Source: Streptomyces cavernicola
Lineage (GTDB): Bacteria > Actinomycetota > Actinomycetes > Streptomycetales > Streptomycetaceae
Length of the DNA: 59,608 bases
NCBI RefSeq assembly: GCF_029968035.1
Contig: NZ_JASCIQ010000047.1
Span: 1-59,608 of the forward strand
Direction: 5' to 3'
A program made the translations under genes and the position numbers. The notes beneath the pieces are model-generated. The model saw only the letters and a program-made list of their open reading frames with translations, was not told where the DNA came from and did no database searches. Positions 1-8,122 of this stretch are shown piece after piece (position 1 is the stretch's first letter; each line of letters begins with the position of its first letter).

Positions 1-35
1 GGCCGGGGCCCCCCCCCCCGCACCCCCCAACGCAC

Positions 36-1394
36 CTACCCCAGCGCCGACTTGACGACATCCGCCAACCGCTCGGCAACCGACCGAGCCTGCTCGATGT
101 CAGCCGCCTCGACCATCACCCGAACCAACGGCTCGGTCCCGGAAGGCCGAAGCAACACCCGCCCGGTGCCCCCGAGTTGACGCTCAGCCTCACCCACCGC
201 ATTGGCCAGCTCGGCCGAAGTGGCCACCCGGGACTTGTCCACGTCCGGAACGTTGATCAGCACCTGCGGCAGCCGCCGCATCACACCGGCCAGCTCCTTG
301 AGGCTGCGCCCGGTCTGCGCGACACGAGCCGCCAGCATCAGCCCGGTCAGCGTGCCGTCCCCGGTCGTCGCGTGGTCGAGGATGATCACGTGCCCGGACT
401 GCTCGCCGCCGAGCGCGTAACCGTTCTCCTTCATCGACTCCAGGACGTACCGGTCGCCGACAGCGGTCTGCACCAGCGCGACGCCCTCGGCCTCCATCGC
501 CAGCTTGAAGCCCAGGTTGGACATCACCGTCGCCACCACGGTCTCCCCGCGCAGCGCCCCCCGCTCCCGCATCGCGAGCGCGAGCACCGCGAGGATCTGG
601 TCGCCGTCCACCTCGTCACCGGTGTGGTCCACGGCCAGGCAGCGGTCCGCGTCACCGTCGTGCGCAATGCCCAGGTCGGCCCCGTGCTCGACGACCGCGG
701 CGCGCAGCAGCTCCAAGTGGGTCGAGCCGCAACCGTCGTTGATGTTCAGGCCGTCCGGCTCCGCGCCGATCGTGACGACCTCGGCCCCGGCCCGCGCGAA
801 CGCCTCCGGCGAAACCCGCGCGGCCGCGCCGTGCGCCTCGTCGAGGACGATCTTCAGCCCGTCGAGCCGGTTGGGCAGCACCCCGATGAGGTGCGCCACG
901 TACCGGTCGAAGCCCTCGTCGTACGACTTCACGCGGCCGACGCCCGCACCCGTGGGCCGCTCCCAGGGGGCGCCGGTGCGGTGCTCCTCGTACAGCGACT
1001 CGATGCGGTCCTCGAGGTCGTCGGCCAGCTTGTGGCCGCCGCGCGCGAAGAACTTGATGCCGTTGTCCGGCATGGCGTTGTGGCTCGCGGAGAGCATCAC
1101 GCCGAGGTCCGCGCCGAGCACCCCGGTGAGGTACGCGACGGCCGGCGTCGGAAGGACGCCCACGCGCAGCACGTCCACACCGGCACTGGCCAGGCCCGCC
1201 ACCACGGCGGCCTCCAGGAACTCCCCGGACGCTCGCGGATCACGCCCGACCACGGCCGTCGGCCGATGCCCCTCGAACGTGCCCGCCTCGGCGAGTACGT
1301 GAGCCGCCGCGACGGAGAGTCCGAGCGCCAGCTCAGCCGTCAGATCCGCGTTGGCGACACCGCGCACGCCGTCCGTGCCGAAGAGTCGTCCCAC
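36..1394 (-). CDS. glmM: phosphoglucosamine mutase GlmM
   Basis: Converts glucosamine-6-phosphate to glucosamine-1-phosphate in cytoplasmic UDP-GlcNAc synthesis for peptidoglycan. The N terminus reads GRLFGTDGVRG. The phosphoserine loop SASHN has its active Ser near residue 104, the metal loop is DGDADR, and the phosphate-binding end is RPSGTEP. These are the four expected alpha-D-phosphohexomutase signatures. I place the start at GTG 1394, giving 452 aa, because GGAGG lies 6 nt before it. An ATG seven codons upstream would put that ribosome site inside the gene. It lies downstream of rplM-rpsI, as is usual in Streptomyces, but a strong hairpin separates it from rpsI. Confidence 0.97.
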   Translation of the reverse strand: MGRLFGTDGVRGVANADLTAELALGLSVAAAHVLAEAGTFEGHRPTAVVGRDPRASGEFLEAAVVAGLASAGVDVLRVGVLPTPAVAYLTGVLGADLGVMLSASHNAMPDNGIKFFARGGHKLADDLEDRIESLYEEHRTGAPWERPTGAGVGRVKSYDEGFDRYVAHLIGVLPNRLDGLKIVLDEAHGAAARVSPEAFARAGAEVVTIGAEPDGLNINDGCGSTHLELLRAAVVEHGADLGIAHDGDADRCLAVDHTGDEVDGDQILAVLALAMRERGALRGETVVATVMSNLGFKLAMEAEGVALVQTAVGDRYVLESMKENGYALGGEQSGHVIILDHATTGDGTLTGLMLAARVAQTGRSLKELAGVMRRLPQVLINVPDVDKSRVATSAELANAVGEAERQLGGTGRVLLRPSGTEPLVRVMVEAADIEQARSVAERLADVVKSALG

Positions 1395-1498
1395 TGGTGT
1401 CCTCCGTACGTTCATGAAGCCTTCGGAGCGAGTCTGATGCTCCGAACTTCCGCTGTTGAGCGCCTCTTGTCGTTATACGCCCAACGCGCTGAGTGACA

Positions 1499-1539
1499 CG
1501 AACGCCCCGGCAGCACAGAGCGTGCCGCCGGGGCGTTCG
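1499..1539 (-). terminator. intrinsic terminator after rpsI
   Basis: GC-rich inverted repeat with arms CGAACGCCCCGGC and GCCGGGGCGTTCG (the inner bases can pair in slightly different registers). It lies just downstream of the rpsI stop and upstream of glmM. It has no long U-tract, which is common for Streptomyces terminators. Confidence 0.75.
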
Positions 1540-1561
1540 AGGTGCAGTGTGCAGGCAGCGA

Positions 1562-2083
1562 TTAGCGCTTGCTGTACTGCGGGGCCTTACGGGCCTTCTT
1601 GAGACCGGCCTTCTTGCGCTCGACCGCACGGTCGTCACGCTTCAGGTAACCGGCCTTCTTCAGGGCGCCGCGGTTGTTCTCCACGTCGGCCTCGTTCAGG
1701 GCGCGGGCGACACCGAGACGGAGCGCACCGGCCTGACCGGAGACGCCGCCACCCGAGATGCGGGCGATGACGTCGTAACGGCCGTCCAGCTCGAGCACCT
1801 TGAAGGGCTCGTTGACTTCCTGCTGGTGGACCTTGTTCGGGAAGTAGTCCTCGAGCGTGCGCCCGTTGACCTTCCACTTGCCGGTGCCCGGGACGATCCG
1901 GACGCGGGCGATGGCGTTCTTGCGACGGCCCAGGCCGGCGGCCGGCTGCGGGTCGCCGAAGCGCGCGGCGTTGGACTCCGAGGTGTACTCGCCCTCGACG
2001 GGCGCGTCCGACTCGGTGGTGTACTGCTCTACGTCGACGATCTCGGTCTCTTCGACCGGCGTCTCAACGGTGGTCTCGGCCAC
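1562..2083 (-). CDS. rpsI: 30S ribosomal protein S9
   Basis: Component of the 30S head; its C-terminal tail (ending QYSKR) contacts P-site tRNA. The S9 core starts near residue 50 with GLGRRKNAIARVRI and has the family motif RISGGGVSGQAGA. About 45 acidic, threonine-rich residues precede the core, so the protein (173 aa) is longer than the roughly 130-aa E. coli form. The start is GTG with GAGGAG 4 nt upstream. It follows rplM by 46 nt, so the two probably form one transcript. Confidence 0.98.
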   Translation of the reverse strand: MAETTVETPVEETEIVDVEQYTTESDAPVEGEYTSESNAARFGDPQPAAGLGRRKNAIARVRIVPGTGKWKVNGRTLEDYFPNKVHQQEVNEPFKVLELDGRYDVIARISGGGVSGQAGALRLGVARALNEADVENNRGALKKAGYLKRDDRAVERKKAGLKKARKAPQYSKR

Positions 2084-2129
2084 GATTCTCCTCAGATCTT
2101 TCTTTACGTCTTAGGGGCTGTGGCCGGAG

Positions 2130-2573
2130 TTACTGCGCGACCTGGGTGATCTCGAACGGCACCGGCTGCTGGGCAGCGTGCGGGTGCTGGTCGCCCGAGT
2201 AGATCTTCAGCTTCGAGAGCATCTGACGACCCAGGGAGTTCTTGGGGATCATGCCCTTGACGGCCTTCTCGACTGCCTTCTCCGGGTTCTTGTCGAGAAG
2301 CTCGTCGTAGCGCACCGAGCGGAGACCGCCCGGGTAGCCGGAGTGGCGGTAGGCCATCTTCTGGGTCTTCTTGTTGCCGGACAGGTGGACCTTGTCAGCG
2401 TTGATGATGATGACGAAGTCGCCCATGTCCATGTGCGGGGCGTAGGTCGGCTTGTGCTTGCCTCGCAGGAGGTTCGCCGCCGTGGTCGCCAGACGGCCCA
2501 GGACGATGTCCTGCGCGTCGATGATGTGCCACTGGCGAGTGACATCGCCGGGCTTGGGGCTGTACGTACGCAC
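2130..2573 (-). CDS. rplM: 50S ribosomal protein L13
   Basis: Early-assembling 50S protein of 147 aa, the usual length. It begins MRTYSPKPGDVTRQWHIIDA and carries the conserved segments LGRLAT, LRGKHKP and GMIPKNSLG. The GTG start has GAAGG at 7 nt spacing. It is the first gene of the rplM-rpsI pair. Its upstream region, 2574-2915, is shared with a divergent plus-strand gene. Confidence 0.98.
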   Translation of the reverse strand: MRTYSPKPGDVTRQWHIIDAQDIVLGRLATTAANLLRGKHKPTYAPHMDMGDFVIIINADKVHLSGNKKTQKMAYRHSGYPGGLRSVRYDELLDKNPEKAVEKAVKGMIPKNSLGRQMLSKLKIYSGDQHPHAAQQPVPFEITQVAQ

Positions 2574-2700
2574 TTCGTAGCCTTCGCTTCTTCAGTGGAT
2601 GGGGTCCAGACACACGGCACCCAGGAAGCGATCATGCAGCTGGGGCCCACAATGCCGGGGACGCTGACCCGTATGCGAGCCACTGGTAACTGCTCCAGGG

Positions 2701-2729
2701 AACCTACGTAAGGCCCATTCGCGTGAGAA
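2701..2729 (-). promoter_or_regulatory. possible rplM promoter in the 2574-2915 intergenic region
   Basis: The 342-bp divergent gap holds no gene. On the minus strand a -10-like TAGGTT (2706-2701) lies 17 nt from a weak -35-like TTCTCA (2729-2724). Further upstream, at 2741-2748, is the palindromic core ATACGTAT, within an 11-mer also found upstream of secY. The promoter assignment is tentative because the -35 is poor. Confidence 0.3.
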
Positions 2730-2915
2730 CGAGGAAGCCAATACGTATCAAGAGCCGAGAGTACCCGCGCCGCCCCGTACGGGTCAAAACGCACCCCTGG
2801 CGACCGGCGCCGACAGGAGGGCGGGCCGGGCGCTCCCGGCCGGGTCGCACATCCCACATCACCCCTGCGTAACGCCCGCCCCACCCCGCACCCCGCAGCC
2901 CTTAGGATGCGGCCC

Positions 2916-3773
2916 ATGAGCTTTGGGCAAGGGGGGCCTCAGTGGGGGCCCGGCGCACCGCAGGAACCCCAGTCGTCTCAGGCCCCCGACTGGGCGGCCC
3001 TCGCAGACGCATCTGAGGCGAGCAACAAGCGCAAGAAGTGGCTGATGATCGGCGGCGGCGCACTGGCGACGGCCGTGATCGCCGGCATCGTCGCGACCGC
3101 CGTGGTCTCCGCCAACAGCAAGAACGAGGCGAAGAACCCGGAGGAGCTGCCCGCCTCCGAGTCCATCCCGAACAGCACGGACTCGGCGGGCCCGACCTTC
3201 GCCGAGACCAAGGCGCCGCCGCTGCCGGACCCGAAGGAGTTCATCTCCGACGCGAAGAAGGACAAGGCGCCGCTGTCCGTCCGGTCGCTGTTCCCCGGCA
3301 CCAAGTTCACCAAGGGCACCGAGGTCTACAAGAAGGGCGCGACGTCCGCGACCAAGAAGTGCGCGGCCGCCACCCAGGGCACCCTCGGCGGCGTCCTGAA
3401 CGCCAACGACTGCGAGCGCCTGATGCGCGTCACGTACACGAAGGACGGCGTCGCGGTCACCATCGGCGTCGCGGTCTTCGAGAACGAGGCGCAGGCCCGC
3501 AAGGCCAAGGACCAGGCGGACAAGAAGGGCAACGTCACCTCCCTGCCCGGCAAGGGCGTCCCGTCCTTCTGCCGTACGTCGACGTGCTTCACGACCATCA
3601 ACTCGTACGGCCGCTACGCCTACTTCACGACGGCCGGCTTCACCGACGGCAAGGCCGTCACGGAGAAGGACGAGAACGTCTTCACCGTCGCCAAGGACCT
3701 GCAGGGCCTCGCCTTCCAGCAGATCCACAAGCGCGGCGAGATGCAGGCCTCAGCAGCAGCCGGCCTCGGCTAG
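2916..3773 (+). CDS. hypothetical single-pass membrane protein
   Basis: Not assigned to a named family. The protein is about 285 aa. A Gly/Pro/Gln-rich cytoplasmic head of about 35 residues ends in KRKK and is followed by one hydrophobic helix (roughly LMIGGGALATAVIAGIVATAVV). The rest is a Lys/Asp/Ser-rich extracytoplasmic domain with four cysteines (in KKCAAA, NDCERL and FCRTSTC) that may form disulfides. I choose ATG 2916 because AGG lies 9 nt upstream; an in-frame ATG at 2907 overlaps that site. It is transcribed divergently from rplM and its last 24 nt overlap the truA 3' end tail to tail. Confidence 0.85.
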   Translation: MSFGQGGPQWGPGAPQEPQSSQAPDWAALADASEASNKRKKWLMIGGGALATAVIAGIVATAVVSANSKNEAKNPEELPASESIPNSTDSAGPTFAETKAPPLPDPKEFISDAKKDKAPLSVRSLFPGTKFTKGTEVYKKGATSATKKCAAATQGTLGGVLNANDCERLMRVTYTKDGVAVTIGVAVFENEAQARKAKDQADKKGNVTSLPGKGVPSFCRTSTCFTTINSYGRYAYFTTAGFTDGKAVTEKDENVFTVAKDLQGLAFQQIHKRGEMQASAAAGLG

Positions 3774-4625
3774 CCCGCCCGAAGTCCCGGGCAGCGAACG
3801 CTTGTTGCGGGCCTCGCGGTTGCGCGCGGCGAGCAGCTCGTCGGCGGGGTAGCCGACTTCCTCCAGGGTCAGGCCGTGCGGTCGTACGACGTGCACGGCC
3901 GAGTCCCGTACCCGCGCGGCGAGGACCTTGCCCGGCCAGTCGCTGTCCCGGTGCCCGTCGCCGACGAACAGCAGCGCGCCGATCAGCGAGCGCACCATGT
4001 TGTGGCAGAACGCGTCGGCCCGCACAGTCGCGGTGATGATCCCGTCGTCCCCGCGCACCAGGCTGAGCTCCTGCAACGTACGGATGGTCGTGGCGCCCTC
4101 GCGCTTCTTGCAGTACGCCGCGAAGTCGTGCTCGCCGAGCAGCTGCCGGGCGGCCGCGTTCATCGCGTCGACGTCCAACTCCCAGTCGTGCCACAGGACA
4201 TGGCCGCGCAGCAGCGGGTCGACGCCACCGGGGTGGTCGGTGACGCGATAGGCGTACCGCCGCCAGATCGCCGAGAACCGCGCGTTGAACCCGGCCGGCG
4301 CCTCCTCGGCCGACCAGATCCGCACATCGTGCGGCAGCCGTCCGGCGAGCCGCCGCAGCAGCTTCTCCCGGTGCTCGGCCCACAGCTCCGCGGGCAGGTC
4401 GACGTGCGCCACCTGGCCGCGGGCGTGCACCCCGGAGTCGGTGCGCCCGGCGACGGTCAGCTCGAAGGTCTCCTTCGACCGCGTCACCGTACGCAGCGCG
4501 TCCTCGATCTCGGCCTGTACGGTCCGCTGCCCCTCGCGCTGCTTGGCCCAGCCGGAGAAGTCCTTGCCGTCGTACGACAGGTCGAGCCGTACGCGTACGA
4601 ACCCGTCGGCCACTTCGTCACTCAC
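3750..4625 (-). CDS. truA: tRNA pseudouridine(38-40) synthase TruA
   Basis: Isomerises uridines 38-40 in the tRNA anticodon stem. Residues near the N terminus read RLDLSYDGKDFSGWAKQ. The catalytic motif AGRTDSGVHARGQVAH contains the essential Asp, and FCHNMVRSLIGALL is the typical C-terminal motif. I take GTG 4625 as start (291 aa) because AAGGGA lies 7 nt upstream. The longer 305-aa reading from 4667 would run through the rplQ terminator hairpin. The alpha-operon genes lie upstream. Its end overlaps the convergent membrane-protein gene by 24 nt. Confidence 0.95.
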   Translation of the reverse strand: MSDEVADGFVRVRLDLSYDGKDFSGWAKQREGQRTVQAEIEDALRTVTRSKETFELTVAGRTDSGVHARGQVAHVDLPAELWAEHREKLLRRLAGRLPHDVRIWSAEEAPAGFNARFSAIWRRYAYRVTDHPGGVDPLLRGHVLWHDWELDVDAMNAAARQLLGEHDFAAYCKKREGATTIRTLQELSLVRGDDGIITATVRADAFCHNMVRSLIGALLFVGDGHRDSDWPGKVLAARVRDSAVHVVRPHGLTLEEVGYPADELLAARNREARNKRSLPGTSGGLAEAGCC

Positions 4626-4649
4626 CCAAAGATCCCTTCCCACAACGGA

Positions 4650-4683
4650 AAGCGGGCCCACCCCCACTGGGGCGGGCCCGCTT
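4650..4683 (-). terminator. intrinsic terminator after rplQ
   Basis: Outer arms AAGCGGGCCC and GGGCCCGCTT with additional inner C/G pairing. It lies between the rplQ stop and the truA start. Its position helps rule out the upstream truA start. Confidence 0.8.
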
Positions 4684-4703
4684 CACACCTGGAGCCTGCT
4701 GGC

Positions 4704-5150
4704 TCAGGCCTCCGTGGACTCCGCAGCCTCGGCGTCCTTGGCGGCGCGCTTGGTCGCGGCCTCGGCCTCACCGGTGGCCTCCTGGGCCACGGTCAGGGCC
4801 TCCACCAGCTCGATGACGGCCATGGGCGCGTTGTCGCCACGGCGGTTACCGATCTTGGTGATACGGGTGTAGCCACCCGGGCGGTTCTCGTACCGCGGGC
4901 CGATCTCGGTGAAGAGCGTGTGCACGATGCTCTTGTCCGTGATGGTCTGCAGCACCTGGCGACGGTTGTGGATGTCGCCCTTCTTCGCCTTGGTGATCAG
5001 GCGCTCCGCGACCGGACGCAGACGACGCGCCTTGGCCTCGGTGGTGGTGATGCGGCCGTGCTCGAAGAGGGCCTTGGCGAGGTTCGCCAGAAGCAGCTTC
5101 TCGTGCGCGGCGCTGCCGCCGAAACGGGCTCCCTTGGTGGGACGCGGCAT
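4704..5150 (-). CDS. rplQ: 50S ribosomal protein L17
   Basis: 50S protein near the exit tunnel. The start MPRPTKGARFGGSAAHEK and the core LFEHGRITTTEAKARRLRPVAE are diagnostic. About 30 C-terminal residues are Ala/Glu-rich, a usual actinobacterial tail, giving 148 aa. AGGAG lies about 7 nt before the ATG. It is the last gene of the alpha operon, 193 nt after rpoA, and is followed by a terminator. Confidence 0.98.
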   Translation of the reverse strand: MPRPTKGARFGGSAAHEKLLLANLAKALFEHGRITTTEAKARRLRPVAERLITKAKKGDIHNRRQVLQTITDKSIVHTLFTEIGPRYENRPGGYTRITKIGNRRGDNAPMAVIELVEALTVAQEATGEAEAATKRAAKDAEAAESTEA

Positions 5151-5228
5151 GGTGTTTCTCCTAGGTGTCTGCCCCGGCCGTATCAGGTACCGGAGTCAGT
5201 GTCCGAGCAGGCGGTTACCTGTCGGAGA

Positions 5229-5246
5229 TCCGGGGCGAGCCCCGGA
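5229..5246 (-). terminator. hairpin between rpoA and rplQ
   Basis: Perfect arms TCCGGGGC and GCCCCGGA lie in the 193-nt gap after rpoA. It may be a partial terminator or an mRNA-processing structure, since rplQ has no clear promoter of its own. Confidence 0.4.
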
Positions 5247-5343
5247 AAGGGGCGCGGGGCGGTGTCGATTTGCGACTCCGTCGCGCGAGCGCGACAAGCC
5301 ACAGCGCACCCGCACCCGAGAACGGACCGGAAGGCCCGAGCTC

Positions 5344-6366
5344 TTAGTACTGCTCGGTCTCCACGAAGCCCGCATCCGCGTCGTCGTCCGCACCGAAGGC
5401 GTCCGCGGCAGCGGTCGGGTCGAAGCCGGGAGGCGAGTCCTTGAGCGCGAGGCCCATACCGGCCAGCTTCGCCTTGACCTCGTCGATCGACTTCGCACCG
5501 AAGTTGCGGATGTCGAGCAGGTCGGCCTCGGAACGAGCCACGAGCTCACCCACGGAGTGGATGCCCTCGCGCTTGAGGCAGTTGTACGACCGAACGGTGA
5601 GCTCGAGCTCCTCGATCGGCAGCGCCAGGTCGGCGGCAAGGGCGGCGTCCGTCGGGGACGGGCCCATGTCGATGCCCTCGGCGTCGATGTTGAGCTCGCG
5701 GGCCAGACCGAACAGCTCGACCAGGGTCTTACCGGCCGACGCCATGGCGTCACGCGGACGCATGGCCTGCTTGGTCTCGACGTCGACGATCAGCTTGTCG
5801 AAGTCGGTGCGCTGCTCGACACGCGTGGCCTCGACCTTGTACGTGACCTTCAGCACCGGCGAGTAGATGGAGTCGACCGGGATACGGCCGATCTCCTGGC
5901 CCACCTGCTTGTTCTGCACGGCGGAGACGTAGCCGCGACCGCGCTCGACGGTCAGCTCCATCTCCAGCTTGCCCTTGCCGTTGAGCGTGGCGAGGACGAG
6001 GTCGGGGTTGTGCACCTCGACACCGGCCGGGGGCGCGATGTCGGCGGCGGTGACCAGACCCGGGCCCTGCTTGCGCAGGTACATCACGACCGGCTCGTCG
6101 TGCTCCGAGGAGACGACCAGCTGCTTGATGTTGAGGATCAGGTCGGTGACGTCCTCCTTGACGCCCGGCACGGTGGTGAACTCGTGCAGGACACCGTCGA
6201 TGCGGATGGATGTGACCGCCGCACCCGGGATCGAGGAGAGGAGCGTACGGCGCAGGGAGTTGCCGAGGGTGTAACCGAAGCCCGGCTCCAGCGGCTCGAT
6301 GACGAACCGGGAGCGGAACTCGTCGACGACCTCTTCGGTCAACGAGGGACGCTGAGCGATCAGCAT
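5344..6366 (-). CDS. rpoA: RNA polymerase subunit alpha
   Basis: 340 aa, normal length. The N-terminal dimerisation domain (about 1-230) contains EPLEPGFGYTLGNSLRRTLLSSIPG, which starts beta/beta' assembly. A linker follows. The C-terminal domain (about 250-320) has the LELTVRSYNCLKREGI and LLDIRNFGAKSIDEV helix-hairpin segments that bind UP-element DNA and activators. AAGGAA lies 7 nt before the ATG. rpsK is immediately upstream with no rpsD between, as in Streptomyces. Confidence 0.99.
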   Translation of the reverse strand: MLIAQRPSLTEEVVDEFRSRFVIEPLEPGFGYTLGNSLRRTLLSSIPGAAVTSIRIDGVLHEFTTVPGVKEDVTDLILNIKQLVVSSEHDEPVVMYLRKQGPGLVTAADIAPPAGVEVHNPDLVLATLNGKGKLEMELTVERGRGYVSAVQNKQVGQEIGRIPVDSIYSPVLKVTYKVEATRVEQRTDFDKLIVDVETKQAMRPRDAMASAGKTLVELFGLARELNIDAEGIDMGPSPTDAALAADLALPIEELELTVRSYNCLKREGIHSVGELVARSEADLLDIRNFGAKSIDEVKAKLAGMGLALKDSPPGFDPTAAADAFGADDDADAGFVETEQY

Positions 6367-6427
6367 GAAGTGATTCCTTCAGTCGTGGGCACCCACTATT
6401 TGATGCCCGACTAGTACTGCAAGGGTA

Positions 6428-6464
6428 CGGGCGGCACGGCCCCTTGCGAGAGCCGTACCGCCCG
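6428..6464 (-). terminator. intercistronic hairpin between rpsK and rpoA
   Basis: Arms CGGGCGGCACGGC and GCCGTACCGCCCG pair at 12 of 13 positions. It is followed in the transcript by CCGCCCGTACCC rather than a U-tract. It could attenuate or process the rpsM-rpsK-rpoA transcript. Confidence 0.5.
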
Positions 6465-6501
6465 AAAACCTGAGACCAAGCGGTCTGCGACGACCCGAAG
6501 G

Positions 6502-6906
6502 TCAGACGCGACGACGCTTGGGGGGACGGCAGCCGTTGTGCGGCGTCGGCGTGACGTCCTGGATCGAGCCGACCTCGAGGCCGGTGGCCTGCAGGGAGCG
6601 GATGGCGGTCTCGCGACCGGAACCCGGGCCCTTCACGAAGACGTCGACCTTGCGCATGCCGTGCTCCTGCGCGCGACGGGCAGCCGACTCGGCGGCCATC
6701 TGCGCGGCGAAGGGGGTCGACTTACGCGAGCCCTTGAAGCCGACGTGGCCGGCGGAGGCCCACGAGATCACGTTGCCGGTCGGGTCCGTGATGGACACGA
6801 TCGTGTTGTTGAACGTGCTCTTGATGTGCGCGTGGCCGTGAGCGACGTTCTTCTTTTCCTTGCGGCGCACCTTCTTGGCAGCGCCCTGACGACCCTTGGG
6901 GGGCAT
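6502..6906 (-). CDS. rpsK: 30S ribosomal protein S11
   Basis: Platform protein of the 30S subunit that contacts 16S rRNA near the mRNA exit. 134 aa. The basic N terminus (GAAKKVRRKEKKNV) is followed by the S11 core with KSTFNNTIVSITDPTGN, GFKGSRKSTPFAAQ and the C-terminal DVTPTPHNGCRPPKRRRV. The ribosome site AGGAG precedes the ATG. It lies 66 nt after rpsM. Confidence 0.98.
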   Translation of the reverse strand: MPPKGRQGAAKKVRRKEKKNVAHGHAHIKSTFNNTIVSITDPTGNVISWASAGHVGFKGSRKSTPFAAQMAAESAARRAQEHGMRKVDVFVKGPGSGRETAIRSLQATGLEVGSIQDVTPTPHNGCRPPKRRRV

Positions 6907-6972
6907 CTATAACTCCTACGGGAGGTGGTCGGTCCTACAGCGAAGACCGCGTGGTCAAGCGTCCGCTGAGGA

Positions 6973-7353
6973 CTACTTCTTGCCCGGCTTCTTCTTACCG
7001 GCGATGGCGCGACGCGGGCCCTTGCGGGTGCGAGCGTTGGTGCTGGTGCGCTGACCGTGCACGGGCAGGCCACGACGGTGACGCAGACCCTGGTAGCAGC
7101 CGATCTCGACCTTGCGGCGGATGTCGGCCTGAACCTCACGACGGAGGTCACCCTCGGTCTTGATGTTGCTGTCCACGTACTCGCGGATCTTGACCAGGTC
7201 CTCTTCGGACAGGTCACGAACGCGGGTGTTGGGGTTCACGCCAGTGGCGGCCAGCGTCTGCTGGGAGAGCGTCCGGCCAATGCCGAACACGTAGGTGAGG
7301 GCGACCTCCACGCGCTTTTCGCGCGGGATGTCAACACCGGAAACGCGTGCCAT
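6973..7353 (-). CDS. rpsM: 30S ribosomal protein S13
   Basis: 30S head protein contacting the P-site tRNA and bridging to the 50S. 126 aa, normal. Start MARVSGVDIPREKRVEVALTY, helix-two-turn-helix core, GLRHRRGLPVHGQRTSTNARTRKG, and a Lys-rich tail ending KKKPGKK. It follows rpmJ by 198 nt. That gap holds no gene or clear promoter; it includes GATACGTA, a partial match to the motif upstream of rplM and secY. Confidence 0.98.
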   Translation of the reverse strand: MARVSGVDIPREKRVEVALTYVFGIGRTLSQQTLAATGVNPNTRVRDLSEEDLVKIREYVDSNIKTEGDLRREVQADIRRKVEIGCYQGLRHRRGLPVHGQRTSTNARTRKGPRRAIAGKKKPGKK

Positions 7354-7551
7354 TTAATGGCTCCAGTTGAATTGTCGGAGGTCTTCCACAGGGCCGCTCC
7401 CGCCCGCCGTCCACTCCTTGCGGAGCTTCGGTACGAACCGGGTCCCCGGCCTCCGACCGGGGGTGTCGCCCTCCATCACTGAAGAGAGGCGGGTCCTGCG
7501 TATGTACGTATCGCTATGCGTCGCGCGAAGATCTGCGGATGCAGACCTGCG

Positions 7552-7665
7552 TCAGCCCTGGCGCTGCTTGTGGCGCGGGTTGTCGCAGATGATCATGACT
7601 CGGCCGTGACGGCGAATCACCCTGCACTTGTCGCAGATCTTCTTGACGCTCGGCTTGACCTTCAT
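7552..7665 (-). CDS. rpmJ: 50S ribosomal protein L36 (zinc form)
   Basis: A 37-codon gene translating as MKVKPSVKKICDKCRVIRRH and onward, ending NPRHKQRQG. The zinc ligands Cys11, Cys14, Cys27 and His32 are all present, so this is the zinc-containing (C+) form. It sits between infA and rpsM, its normal place. Some Streptomyces carry a second, zinc-free L36 elsewhere under Zur control; none is in this window. Confidence 0.97.
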   Translation of the reverse strand: MKVKPSVKKICDKCRVIRRHGRVMIICDNPRHKQRQG

Positions 7666-7725
7666 TGGGTGAGGTTCTCCGGGTCAGGTGCCACCACCCC
7701 GCCAGGAGCGGGATGCAGGCAAGAT

Positions 7726-7947
7726 CTACTTGTACCGGTAGACGATCCGGCCACGCGTCAGGTCGTACGGAGACAGCTCCACCACGACCCGGTCGTCAGG
7801 GAGGATGCGGATGTAGTGCATGCGCATCTTGCCGCTGATGTGTGCCAGGACCTGGTGGCCGTTCTGGAGCTCGACCTTGAACATGGCGTTCGGCAGAGAC
7901 TCGACGACAGTGCCCTCGATCTCGATGGCACCTTGCTTCTTGGCCAC
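7726..7947 (-). CDS. infA: translation initiation factor IF-1
   Basis: Binds the 30S A site during initiation. 73 aa with an OB fold: AKKQGAIEIEGTVVESLPN, FKVELQNGHQVLAHISGKMR and LTRGRIVYRYK at the end. I choose GTG 7947, which has GAAGGG 6 nt upstream and gives the standard length. An in-frame extension to 8025 would add 26 unrelated residues. rpmJ follows 60 nt downstream. Confidence 0.97.
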   Translation of the reverse strand: MAKKQGAIEIEGTVVESLPNAMFKVELQNGHQVLAHISGKMRMHYIRILPDDRVVVELSPYDLTRGRIVYRYK

Positions 7948-8122
7948 GCTTTGCCCTTCGAATCGACTACCTTGATCGACTTCCTCGCTGGCCGCCTGCC
8001 TGACATGCGGTTGACATGCAGACATACGGATACACGAGAGCCGACGAGTCAGTCTACGTCAGAGCACCCGGAAACACGAATCCGGAAAGAATGCCCCGAA
8101 CGAGAGATCCTTAAGCAGCCGA

